Positions 26,401 through 35,079 of a DNA stretch of 64,000 nucleotides are shown here, one piece after another. The translations under genes were made by a program, and so were the position numbers. The stretch lies in the NCBI GenBank assembly GCA_033239525.1, contig BSYO01000004.1, positions 25,334,037 through 25,398,036 on the forward strand. Direction: 5' to 3'. Source of the stretch: Nepenthes gracilis. Taxonomy: Eukaryota; Streptophyta; Magnoliopsida; Caryophyllales; Nepenthaceae. Each line of letters starts with the position of its first letter. Positions within the stretch are counted from its first letter, which is position 1. The notes under the pieces were generated by a model, which did no database searches, had not been told where the DNA came from, and worked only from the letters and a program-made list of their open reading frames with translations.

Positions 26401-29400
26401 GTTTTGATCAATTAAATTCATTGGTAATTTGCTTTAAATCTCTTTCTTTTATCTTTTCCTTTTGAGGACTGTGCCCTCTCTGCTTGTCATTTTTCTCACA
26501 TCACATTGAAAACTCCTTTTTCTATGAAGACACATGACATCTACTTGTTCTTTTTGTATGACTGATTTAGCAATTGTCAGTGCATGTAGTCCAGTGATTG
26601 TTGTGAAGTGAGATCATAGGTGAATAGGAGAGTTCTAATTTTTTCTTTGGATAATATGTGGTAAAAAATTATTTCATTTTTGAAGTGCCAAAGGAGTGGT
26701 GTGACCTTTGAACTTCATATAGAGAGAGGGGAACACAAAAAAGGTAGAGGTACGTATGATTCAGGTTGTCTGTTTATGCTGGATTATATGATAATAGGTT
26801 TCATGTATGTCATATTCCAACTCAATAAAGATTTGAAAGGAAATCTGATTGTGATGTGAGACTTTTTAAAGTACATCGCACTAAAGGGTGTCTCAAAAGT
26901 GAAACAAAATCAAGGGAGGAAATTAATAGATTAAATTGGTTTTTTGGTAGGTAATATGTTTTTTTCCATCAAAAAAGATATTTACAAAGCCAACCAACAC
27001 ATAAAGCACGATAGCCAAAGAGAAAACAACCCAACCCAAAAAAACCGAGACAATCAAAGATAAATCCAAAAGTGGAGACTACTGCCTCCCCCCAACTAAA
27101 CTGGGAACCAAAAGCCAGGGGAAGAAGAACCCTATTGTGCATATTTCTTATACTTGTTGGTGCTGCAAATGTCTTTTGCATCCAGAAAGTTCCTGATGGT
27201 GCCAATAACCCTGTTACTTTCAAATGAACTGCTCGGCTCAAAGAGACAATTGTTCCCGTTCAGCTATATATAATAGATTGTGACCGTTAGGGCCATCCGA
27301 ACAAGGGCATATGTATTTCATGTATAATAGATACATAGTTACACACAAAAGAGGCTTATCTGTAGAATCACATGGAGTACAAAAACGAGGGCTTATGTGT
27401 TTCATATTCCTACTTAACAAACCTTTTCAGAGGAACTGGAAGCTAGAGTTTCTGGCAGTTTTTTGTTTTTTTAAAAAAGAAAAACTAGAAAAAAGCACTC
27501 CTTAAAGAATACCCAAAGACATTTTGGGGATACGTATCACTAAAAAATGAGAAGAAAAGGGATCATGTGGAAGCTGGTTTTCTGTTATCCAATGTAAGTC
27601 TTTGCATGCCTATTTCAGAAGAGAGGCATCATCAAGAAAGGTGGCGAAATATTTGAAAAGACAAGGTCCAAAAGCAGTTCTCCATTAAGATCTTCTCCCT
27701 TTTGTGCACAACATATCTATTCAGCAAAAAAGAAACTCTTTTCATGAGGCCAACCATAGATGAAGTAGTGGGAAGGGGGGCCTACAAAGAAAGAATGCAA
27801 CTTCTAGAGGTGTTTGGTTCTAAATAAGGGATGATCTTTTAGTGGTGCAATATAGCTTTCCTAATATGTCAATCCATCTGTTTGTGTCTAGTGTGACTCC
27901 ATGTGATGTGGTTCCTTGCCACCTGGTTCACGTCAGCTTCATGAAGATCATGGGAAAAGCAATTGATTGAATCCAATATGAAATGCTGTGACTATGTAAG
28001 AAATGTCAGAAGATTACAACCCCTAGTGGTAAAACTTTCCCTGACCTCTTTTCTATTACAGGATATTTCCATATTGGCAGGGATGATGGTGTTCCTAACC
28101 ACATAAAATGGCATAATCATTTGATATCTGTCAATGACAGATAATTATTTGTAGATGATTTATTGCTATATTGTTGGCTTAGCAATGTACTGCATTCCTA
28201 TGATGCTTCACCTGGGAGAAAAAAAATCTTCTGGTAGAATAATAACAAATCTATTTTGCAATTTGTTTGGCTTGGTATATATTTCTAGATAAATTACCTT
28301 TATTGAAGTTCAACAGATTTTCTAGGTTTACCTGCACCTCCTAGAAACAAAGGATTTGTAATCACTGAGGTTAGGACTCCATGTAAGCTTCTCTGCAAGA
28401 AAACAAGAGCAACTCCAACCATATATGATTGCTTCTTCAACTCCAACTCAAAGCTACGTGAGAATAGGAGAGCACTTGACTGTGTTTTTACCATCTCTGT
28501 CAAAATCATTCTAGCCTTGCTTTTGCCACTAGTGTTCCTAACCTCTGTCAAAAATCCTGTTTGAAACCCTTGTTAAATGTTATCTTTTCAAATGGTCAAA
28601 TGAACTTGCATGTATGTGTGAACCACTTGGACCTATGGTAGAGGATATTATATGACTGGTCTAGCCATAAAAAACTACCAGGAGACTGTTGCAAATGTGA
28701 GACGACTATCCATTTGGCAGAGCATATGTTTAACTGAGATCACTGTTTGTCATTTTAGATGTACTGATTTTTTGGTGTTAAAGTTTGTATAGTAGAGGAT
28801 CTTATATAATTGGTCTGGCCATCAAAAACTACTAGAAGACTAATGGAAATGTGAGACGACTATCCATTTGGCACAGTTTATGTTTGTCTTAGATCACTGT
28901 TTGTCATGTTAGATGTACTGATTTTTGCTGTTAAAGTTTGTATAGATGGATGCTTTTGGAACATTCTATAATGCCAAATCATTTCCTTGGACTCTGATAA
29001 ACTGTTAACTTCAAAATTAAAAAAGAAAGTTCTAAGTTTTTTATGCCTTCTTTCTGTGTGAACTCTAAAGTCATGTGTGGTCACGTTCACTATGACTATA
29101 ATTTGTAATAAAATTATGAACACTGAGTGCGCTTGCTGTGGATCCATATTGCAGGTTCTTTGAGCTTAAAAGCTTGCATGATATAGAAGATATAAGGCCC
29201 TCTAAGGGAGCTATAGGCCCTCAAAAACTGGCCTCTGGACTTCTTTGTATGCATCTGAAATCTGAAGATATGCTTATCTTATGCCTGTTAAATACTTTTC
29301 CCTTTTCCCATGCTCACTAATGCATTCTGCAGCTGTCACTCTAAAATGTGTTGGAGCATCAATGGGAGAGAAGCCACCATTAATAAAGAAATTGCCAGCC

Positions 29401-30407
29401 AACACTTCAGTAATGCACACTATTTTTTTGAACAATTTTTCTGATTTATCTGACCAAAAAAAAAAAAAATGATGCTAACGGGAGATGTGCACTGACTCTC
29501 GAATTTGGTAATCTCAAGTTTGGGCACCCCCTTTGACTTTGATTTGTCATTTTAACCTCTGTTTTGGTCCTGCTGAAAAGCTACTCAACTGAAATTATCA
29601 ATACTGAGCAGTGATCTTGGTTATAAATCTTCTAATTATGTGAAAATTTGTGTTTCTCTGGATTTTTGCAAGGTTGGCAAGCTTAAGATTTTATGTGAAA
29701 GCTTCTTCAAGCTGAAGCCTACCAAATTGAGACTGTTCATTCAAGAAGAGGTATGTCTTCAATCATTGCCCATGCGTTATCCTGTGACAAATGATTATAT
29801 GCAATTGTCTTCAGAAAATATATGAACGCTTGATAACAAGTGTGGATCAAATAATAGTATGTAGATCTTTTCTTAATAAGAAAATTGTTGAGAAGCTACC
29901 AATATGGAAACACTGGCATTAAACTGAAGGAAGTTGGTAAATCTTAGGACTTAAGGATAAGTTTCCATTTGCTGGTAACAAGCCTGACCTCATTAAGTGA
30001 CAAATTGACATAAACATTAACTTATATTACTCGATGTAGTGGAACAATATGATAATAAATTGTCGTACCGGTGATATATCGCAATATGCTGGCTTATATT
30101 GTCTTATTTGCTTATGATTTTCAGTTTTTTTTTTTCGGCCGATATAAATATGGCTGTGATCGATTCCGTTAGTGATATTTTCATTCATTTACAACCATTT
30201 CCTTGATAGTGGGATGGTTTTTAGATTCAGCTGCAAATGCAGTTTGTGGCTAAAAATTGATCTTGTGGCTGCTGCTATTGCTCAAAAATATTTCTCCTTT
30301 GCATGTAGGCTTCACCACTGCCAATATTACTTGATAATGAAATGGCATCTTTGCTCGATCTTGGCATTGGCAACGAATCAACCATTCTTGTGGATGAACA
30401 AAGTTGA
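5433..30407 (+). CDS. TBCE: Tubulin-folding cofactor E, C-terminal 281 residues (5' part off window)
   Basis: TBCE captures beta-tubulin and joins cofactors C and D to assemble alpha/beta-tubulin dimers in the cytosol. Exons by GT-AG junctions: 5433-5542, 5789-5907, 6217-6278, 23234-23341, 23419-23453, 25828-25893, 29155-29246, 29333-29409, 29673-29750, 30309-30407 (stop TGA 30405-30407). The joined frame stays open for 846 nt. It shows leucine-rich repeats ([50 protein letters not shown]), the conserved [13 protein letters not shown] cap and [11 protein letters not shown]. The end is a ubiquitin-like fold (VTLKCVG...[15 protein letters not shown]...ILVDEQS). The N-terminal CAP-Gly domain and first repeats, about 250 residues in the family, are not seen and should lie left of base 1. 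The third visible intron is about 17 kb. Confidence 0.93.
5945..6164. mobile_element. Stowaway-like MITE in a TBCE intron
   Basis: The left end reads CTCCCTGCCATAATAAGTG. The right end reads CACTTATTACTAAATGGAG followed by GTAG and a TA. The complement of the right end matches the left end over the CTCCCTCC...AATAAGTGCCCC-type terminus known from plant Stowaway elements (Tc1/mariner group). Length about 220 bp and no coding capacity fit. The left TA flank is not clean. Confidence 0.6.
6279..8655 (+). other. TBCE giant intron, first part: no recognisable gene
   Basis: AT-rich intronic sequence that starts right after the 6217-6278 exon with a GTAAGC donor. It contains a poly-A run near 7410-7427 and short AT repeats. 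I see no protein motif, RNA gene or clear repeat boundary. Small open frames (for example 7622-7861 and 7812-8018 on the minus strand) look accidental. Confidence 0.5.
8660..8711. repeat. Short perfect-type hairpin, 21-nt arms
   Basis: Arms 8660-8680 and 8691-8711 are inverted complements with two mismatches, around a 10-nt loop (TTACTTGGAG). The left arm contains CTACTCGTAGGC and the right arm GCCTACAAGTAG. It lies inside the large TBCE intron and outside any recognised element. Confidence 0.6.
9008..9445 (+). repeat. Gypsy 5' LTR
   Basis: Aligned by eye to 14073-14489, it shares TTAGATA(T/C)C, TTATTATGAAAGTT-like text, a GATTG(C)TTGTATTTC-like stretch, AACT/AATT...GACTTGCATT, and TCGTGTTTGTGTTTC. 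The first base pair reads CG where the partner has TG, a likely mutation. The LTRs are strongly diverged, so the insertion is old. Confidence 0.7.
9448..9460 (+). other. Degenerate primer binding site of the gypsy element
   Basis: TGGTATTAGATTC lies just inside the left LTR. It matches the first nine bases of TGGTATCAGAGC with one mismatch and decays afterwards, consistent with an initiator tRNA-Met primer. Confidence 0.5.
9930..14060 (+). pseudogene. Gypsy gag-pol remnant with chromodomain
   Basis: Domains seen by translating across frames: gag at about 10080-10330 ([20 protein letters not shown], then VFHFIDKLQ and [10 protein letters not shown]); zinc knuckle near 10510-10560 ([16 protein letters not shown]); protease near 10690-10970 ([18 protein letters not shown], the usual DxGA with Met at the third place); reverse transcriptase near 11280-11600 ([44 protein letters not shown] where the family has LDLRSGYH); RNase H near 12130-12450 ([19 protein letters not shown]); integrase near 12850-13370 ([42 protein letters not shown]); chromodomain near 13780-14030 ([31 protein letters not shown]). 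It is broken throughout and cannot encode a polyprotein. Confidence 0.85.
12352..12505. repeat. Inverted duplication inside the gypsy RNase H/integrase interval
   Basis: Arms 12352-12405 and 12452-12505 are inverted complements over 54 nt with only four mismatches; the spacer is 46 nt. The left arm is the ancestral coding strand (RNase H region, just after VVKIN). The right arm is the same text reversed, replacing the coding sequence expected there. Homologous elements do not need this foldback, so it looks like a local copying error. Confidence 0.85.
14073..14489 (+). repeat. Gypsy 3' LTR
   Basis: Begins TGTTAGAATC after a short purine tract (GGAGGA). It aligns with the left LTR through TAGATATCATATTATGAAAG, TTGTTGCCTGTTGC and GTTTGTGTCCCGGGATGAAT. 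The end is placed at GTGACACCA by comparison with the left LTR's CACAACA. The solo LTR at 56049-56383 belongs to the same family. Confidence 0.7.
14490..15050 (+). other. TBCE intron between gypsy element and LINE piece: nothing recognised
   Basis: AT-rich sequence with no protein motif, RNA gene or clear repeat structure. Confidence 0.4.
15060..15560 (+). pseudogene. LINE reverse-transcriptase remnant
   Basis: Plus-strand frames read [21 protein letters not shown], then VTWVMLF where the family has the PWCMLFADD catalytic block; the Asp pair is lost. After shifts come a KYLGQ-like stretch near 15410 and a GWITRRS-like stretch near 15470. This order (GLHQGSALSPY, MDE.T, FADD, FRYLGS, GWMKWRSASG) is typical of the plant reverse-transcriptase pseudogenes related to non-LTR elements. 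It sits inside the large TBCE intron, after the gypsy element. Confidence 0.68.
15561..17640 (+). other. TBCE giant intron: no recognisable gene
   Basis: AT-rich intronic sequence. I see only short homopolymers (for example T runs at 16436-16443 and 16657-16664) and AT repeats. No motif supports a gene or RNA. Confidence 0.4.
17650..18500 (-). pseudogene. LINE ORF1 (DUF4283 plus zinc knuckle) remnant, antisense
   Basis: On the minus strand at about 18180-18100 the frame reads LLFLRCSY and [15 protein letters not shown], like the N-terminal half of the DUF4283 domain of plant LINE ORF1. At 18016-17837 an open frame gives [20 protein letters not shown] and then [20 protein letters not shown], matching the second half (LPxLPLxxW...IGxxIG...YARVCVEV...LP). 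At about 17790-17720 comes [16 protein letters not shown], a CCHC knuckle with Asp in place of His. No ORF2 is attached. Stops separate the blocks, so this is a decayed fragment in the TBCE intron. Confidence 0.65.
18915..22250 (+). repeat. Long LTR-like block, probably a Ty3/gypsy solo LTR (about 3 kb)
   Basis: The block has the layout of a long gypsy LTR: a leader, a TATA-like TTAATATAAGAGG near 19462-19474, then a GC-richer transcribed part rich in CAGCAGC and CAACACGGCAG. Next is a stretch of about 1.2 kb full of AACCGG words (about 20150-21310). It ends with a CTCACCCTCTTGTTATTTTT and GAGTAAAGACAAGAG segment (about 21945-22022) of the kind found near gypsy LTR 3' ends. No coding sequence is inside. 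The start (TGTTAC at 18915) and end near 22250 are estimates, and I found no target duplication. Confidence 0.5.
22251..23233 (+). other. Last part of the TBCE giant intron
   Basis: No repeat or gene recognised. Poly-A (23103-23112) and poly-T (23166-23180) runs occur shortly before the acceptor, which reads GGTGAAG at 23227-23233. Confidence 0.45.
23454..25827 (+). other. TBCE intron with an unexplained 137-codon open frame
   Basis: The intron separates the RERKESEIR exon from the YVRLVMSK exon, splitting an Arg codon. It contains an open frame at 23926-24339 that matches no family I know and lacks promoter or splice support. The rest is AT-rich with no motif. A GTATGTT donor and an ATTGCAG acceptor bound it. 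Confidence 0.5.
26945..27240 (-). repeat. Possible LINE 3' untranslated tail, antisense
   Basis: The minus strand is T/G-rich, with repeated TTTTTTTGGGTTGGGTTG-like and GGTTGGCTTTGTAAATATC text, ending in CATATTACCTACCAAAAAACC. This is the style of plant LINE 3' tails (TTTTGG-rich, then an A-rich end). No protein motif remains, so the call rests on composition and neighbouring LINE debris only. Confidence 0.3.
28030..28260 (+). pseudogene. LINE reverse-transcriptase scrap with FVDD box
   Basis: A plus-strand frame across one stop reads [18 protein letters not shown] then [21 protein letters not shown] corresponds to the LLFADDTLLFC catalytic box of LINE reverse transcriptases, with the preceding His-Leu segment in the right place. 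Nothing longer survives. Confidence 0.5.
28634..28941 (+). repeat. Two-copy tandem duplication, 154-bp period
   Basis: 28634-28787 and 28788-28941 repeat the same text: GTAGAGGAT, TGGTCT(A/G)GCCAT, GTGAGACGACTATCCATTTG, ATCACTGTTTGTCAT, TTAGATGTACTGATTTTT and TTAAAGTTTGTATAG recur in order, with scattered substitutions. It lies in a TBCE intron shortly before the exon at 29155. Confidence 0.85.
30040..30185. repeat. Diverged copy of the AT-rich foldback repeat
   Basis: Text such as CCGGTGATATATCGCAATAT followed by GATATTTTCATTC at 30174-30186 resembles the repeat at 4757-5010. Only the right end is well kept. It lies within the last TBCE intron. Confidence 0.35.
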
Positions 30408-30664
30408 CAGATGCTCTTCTGAGAAAGACCGAATTAACAGGAGTTATGGGTGCGGCCTCCATGCCCTCTGTGAACAAAATTTCTGTGGTGGCATTCAGCG
30501 ACATTGTTTAAAACGTGCGACTGTCGAGAGCTTGGAGGAATTGCTGTGAGGCCAGTAACACTTACAGGCATAAAATGCTCCAGTTCTGGATTTAAATGTT
30601 CATTTTACTTGAGTTTGTTGTGCCAGAATTGGGATGTGATTTGGTCTTTTTGTTGGGATTGGAC

Positions 30665-30670
30665 AATAAA
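30665..30670 (+). terminator. TBCE polyadenylation signal
   Basis: A canonical AATAAA lies 258 nt past the TGA stop, a normal 3' UTR length for a plant gene. T-rich and TG-rich sequence surrounds it. Confidence 0.55.
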
Positions 30671-30749
30671 AGATGTTTTCAACATAAATTGCAGAGTTGG
30701 GTGCATGCTAATGTTGAGGCAGATTAGTTGAGTCATCAACTTTGAAAAA

Positions 30750-33655
30750 ATATATAAGAAATAGATTTCCATGAATATATTTATAGGGAAGATGCACAAA
30801 ATACTAAATTTTTTTGAGTAACTTCTTTTTTTTTTACAAACGATCTGGCACTAAAACTTGTAACAAGCAGTTATCTAGACTAATACTATCATAATCCGGT
30901 TTATTACCGAATAAATGGTTAAGACTAGTACCTAAAAGACTTGGACCGCGATGCTAAATTAAATCCTTAAGTAATTCCATGCACCTAAAAATGAATGTAT
31001 CCTTCTTAGGTGTGGTGGTTATTTTTATATTTGATTCTTAACTTATTATATCTGCCCAATCATTAATAATAAATTGAAAAAAAAAAAACATGATTAAGGT
31101 CATACACAATTTTATAATATGCTACGGTGAGCTTGACTCGTTGGCTATTCTGGATAAAATCATAGTCAATAATACATGGCAATAACCAAAGTTTTTCAAA
31201 TTGTACACTAGCAATTTTTATTCATAGTATTATTGAATTTTACATTTAGACATTTTAAGCTCCAAAAAATGCATTTTGAAGACTCATTGATACAACTTTC
31301 TGCTAAATGATTCTAATCTTCCTAAAATAGATTGTGGTAAAATGCAATAGTGAGTCAAAAGTTTAACAAACGAAATGTAGATAGTGACAAGAATTTACCA
31401 CGAACATGTAATGAGGACTAATGACAAATCATGTGTAAAACTATGAATTTAAGATTGTGAGTTTAGAATTTAGAGTTGGTGGGAAATCTAATTGACAATT
31501 TTATAACTTTAAAAGTTAGTATATATATTTTATTATATAATGGGATCATAAGTTATTATTTAAGATTAATACTTAGACTGTTTACATAATATACTTTTTA
31601 AATAAGGTTAAATATTACATTTAACTCGTAAATATTGAATATATGACTTTTACATACTAATAATACACAATGATAATTCTAAGTATATTTTGTCAATTTT
31701 TTTTTTATAATAGTTCTTACAAAAAATGAAGAAAACTCTACAAATGGGATATATTTTTCTAGAAATTTTGAAAACAAATATCATAGCTTTATGCATCCAT
31801 TAAGAGTTGAGATCTTAAAAGTCTAACACAATTACATATCAGACTTTGATATTCTACCACTCTATTCATGTGCTTCTCTTCATGTGCATATTAGATACGA
31901 TGAATTTGTCAATTTAAGCACATACGCTTATTAGGCTTCTAACAGGTATGGGCACACTGTCCAATTGAACATGAATGTAACTCATGATCCCCTCACGTGT
32001 TCACATGATATGAATGAGTATTTAACCAAACTCACAGCAAATTTTTAAATTAGTAAAATATTTCAAACCAAATATTATTGTTCCATGATTCCTACTCTAG
32101 TATTACAAATACATCTTGATGCACATCTTTTTTGATCTCATTAGTCTTTAAGACTATGATTACTTGGCTAACTTCTTGAACTACATGTTTGGCAATGGCA
32201 AAAATCATCCCCATTGGTGGCGATTGACATCCAGGTAAAGTTGTGTGTATGTATGTGTGCAAATGGTTAAATATATTATTTGCTGACCTATATGATTGAA
32301 TTTAGCCCTAATAATGACAAACAGCTGATCATTTCGCTTAACAATAGTATTTTTGTCCGAATATGGTTAGCAAATGTGGCAATTAGTTGATTAAAATAGC
32401 ACAATTTGTCCATGCACAATGATGGACGAAATGGCTGATAAAGTTAGGGGAATTCCAATGCTTAAAATGTGAGCTTGACTCCTTCATGGAAGAAGAAATC
32501 CTCTCTTTAAGTTGATGTAGGAGGAAGTCTTGAGATCAAATCCTAGGCCTCAGCTGGTATTTGTCTCTAGGAATTGAATTTACATATTTGTGAACCTTAA
32601 AAGGTAACACAGTAAACAAAATTTTTGTTGTGTGTAGGAGATTGGAGAAAAAATGAGACTACTTTCCTAAACAAAATAAATTAAATTAAAAAAAAGTGTT
32701 TTGTTTTTTATGACAAATAATTTAAAGATTGAACCAAATGAATATCTTCCCTATGTTTCTGTTGAAAATAATATTCTTTTTTGTGTAAGTATGTCGATTT
32801 TTACAATTTGAAAGAATATGAACTTAATTTTGAGAAAAGAATTAACTCTAATTAATTTTAAACTAAGACAACTTAATGCATGACCAAAAATAGTAAGACT
32901 ATTCCTCAAAATTAATTATAACAAAATTACTATTTTTAGTACAGAGAGAGAATAAAGAGAATAAAAATTAAAATAAGATAAAATTTATACATATTTTTAA
33001 TAATTTTAGTACAATTAAATATATAACTATATAAATGTGTTCTGTGAATTTGCACATATAGAATTGGGATATTAGATAGCCTTTGCAAATATTAGACTCT
33101 CCCTTATTTTTAATGGTTAAAATTATTTTAAAAATATTGAAAGATAAAAATACTAATAAATTTTATTATATTATTTTAATCATAACCTTTAACTATTAAA
33201 AGGATAAAATGAACGCAATGCTTGAAATTCCTGCAAATTGATGCATACTTAGACCATATGAGCACCTGATGATATCAAAAATTTAACTTTTTGAACCATT
33301 ATCTATAAACACCTTTTTCCTATCAAATTCAATGTTATTTAAATTTATGCATTAGATAAGATATTGTATCAATGCAATTTTCTTCCAATTTTGTTTTTAA
33401 ATGAAAATTTTATGTTAGACAAAATTAGTTATAATAATCACTATTTGAATCACACTACAGTCTGCATAACCCCAATAGATTCTAAGAATATATTAAAAGA
33501 AAACATTCATATTTAAAAATTTATTTATCAAACGTATATAACACATAAAAAGAAATATGATAATTTGATGAAACTTTTCCACGTAGTATAAAATTAGTGC
33601 CAAATAAGAACTGAGAATAAGAATTGGACAAAATGAGTTAATTATAAAATTAAGA
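30750..33655. other. AT-rich spacer between convergent TBCE and KH genes
   Basis: About 2.9 kb with very high AT content and no long open frame in any phase. I see no transposon motif, tRNA or other RNA. A weak B-box-like GAGATCAAATCCTAGG at 32532-32547 hints at a decayed tRNA-derived SINE but has no convincing partner box. Confidence 0.5.
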
Positions 33656-33669
33656 GGGGGGGGGGGGGG
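33656..33669 (+). repeat. G14 homopolymer run
   Basis: Fourteen consecutive G in an otherwise AT-rich region, about 200 bp past the stop codon of the KH gene. On that gene's own strand it is a C run. Confidence 0.9.
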
Positions 33670-33870
33670 ACATTTTTAGCATTTTTTGCCCTCTTAAAAC
33701 ACAAAGCACAGGTTAACTGCATGATCAGGCCCACAGCCAAAATGGAATCCAATTTTTCGTGCCTGAACTGCATAAAGGAGTTCACAGAATAACAAAATTA
33801 AACTATTGTATCTAACTACCAATTATCAAGAACATGGACTAGATAATTTGTCCAAGTTCTCAGAAATTAT

Positions 33871-35079
33871 TCAACCAGCTGCACCATGGGCCACAGCATA
33901 CATCTGAGATGCATCCTGTTGAGCCTGAGGCTGAGGGAAACCAGTTTGCGGCTGTGGCAACAAACTTTGGCTGTAACCAACTGGAGCATTACCAGAAGTG
34001 GCAACACCACCATACCCACCTGACTGATCATGGCTAGCTTCAGTGTCAGCAGCAGCAGCTGGTTGAGGATAAGCCGGTTGCCCAGTGGGTGATGCACCAT
34101 AAACTTGACCTGCTGCAGCATAAGTTGGATCCACTTGACCATGCTGGTACCCAAAAGCAGCACCACTAACCGGCTGCTGAGTAGGTGGGTAATGCCCATA
34201 AGCCCCTGCAGCTGGTGCAGCCGATTGAGCATAAACTGTTGCCTGCTGGCCTGAAGGAAGGCCATATCCCGGCTGAGGATATCCCAACTCCGTGGGAGGC
34301 TGATCGTGGCCATTGTAGGTGGCAGGTGGAGCTGCCGAGGCAAAAGGAGATTGTGCCAATCCACCTGATGCATATGGGTATGGCTGCACTGATGAAATTG
34401 GAGCTTGGTAAGGCTGCATTTCTCCAGGTTGGCTTGCTGCAGGTGGTGCTGCAGCATAAGACTGGGGAGGGGCTCCCTGTTGTTGACCACCATAAAATGG
34501 CAGCTGCGGCTTATTAAACTGGTGCTGAGGGGGAGCATAGCCATAGCCTTGATGTTCAGCTGCAGCAATGCCAAGGTAAGTTCCTGGCTGAGATGTCCCG
34601 TGTCCTCCATAGGGCAGCTGCTTCTGCAGCTGCTGGGCAGGAGGAGCCTGATAGCTCTGGTGGCGTGGAGGTGCTGTGTGAGAGTGAGAAGTGGGCTGAT
34701 GTCCATGGGCCAGAGCCCTCGGCTGTCTGTAATTATAGTTTGCTTGAGAATGAAAAGTGTCCATGGAAGTCGGATGTGTTGCAGACGTTGAAACTTGTCC
34801 CCCATAATAATCATAGCCGTGACCATGTGGTTGAAGGTGTGGGCCCTGCTGCATTGGAGGCGGTCGATTCCCCCAGCCAGAATCATAGCAGCTTTTGGAA
34901 GGATAATGGCCATAAGATGGAGGGTACTGTTGATTCTGAGATGGGTGAGGCCATCGCTGCTGGTTCCCATATGGCTGGCCAGGAGGAGTGAGGCCTGCCC
35001 ACGGTGGTGTACCAGCAGGTCCACGTGGGCGATGGGCCTGCTGGTTATAGCTGCTGGAGAGAGATGATGACCTTACAGG
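33871..35079 (-). other. Terminal exon encoding a 402-residue prion-like Q/P/Y/A/G domain
   Basis: One uninterrupted exon of 1209 nt follows a TTTATTTAG acceptor. The product is dominated by Gln, Pro, Tyr, Gly, Ala and His, with recurrent YGGQ, PPAxxQ, GYGxP and AAPAA words and almost no hydrophobic core. Such tails mediate condensation in other RNA-binding proteins; that role here is inferred from composition. It supplies more than half of the protein. Confidence 0.88.

Larger units (their letters stand above)
25894..29154 (+). other. TBCE intron with LINE debris and a tandem duplication
   Basis: The intron lies between NQCHPR and FFELKSLHD. It holds a possible antisense LINE 3' tail (26945-27240), a LINE reverse-transcriptase scrap (28030-28260) and a two-copy 154-bp tandem repeat (28634-28941). 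The other stretches show nothing definite. Confidence 0.6.

Noticed and set aside
26969..27241. 90-codon minus-strand frame rich in Phe/Gly/Cys as a membrane protein
   Set aside because: Its low-complexity TTTGG text looks like a LINE 3' tail, and no start context or homologue is recognised.
30172..30549. 125-codon plus-strand frame
   Set aside because: It overlaps the last TBCE exon in the wrong frame; the TBCE frame encodes the conserved ubiquitin-like end and stop.
33867..35024. 385-codon minus-strand open frame as an independent gene
   Set aside because: It overlaps the KH protein's last exon in a shifted frame; the spliced frame has the conserved KH context and family tail, while this frame has no recognised domain.
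34185..35067. Several plus-strand open frames of 90-132 codons
   Set aside because: They are antisense shadows of the stop-poor Q/P/A-rich exon.
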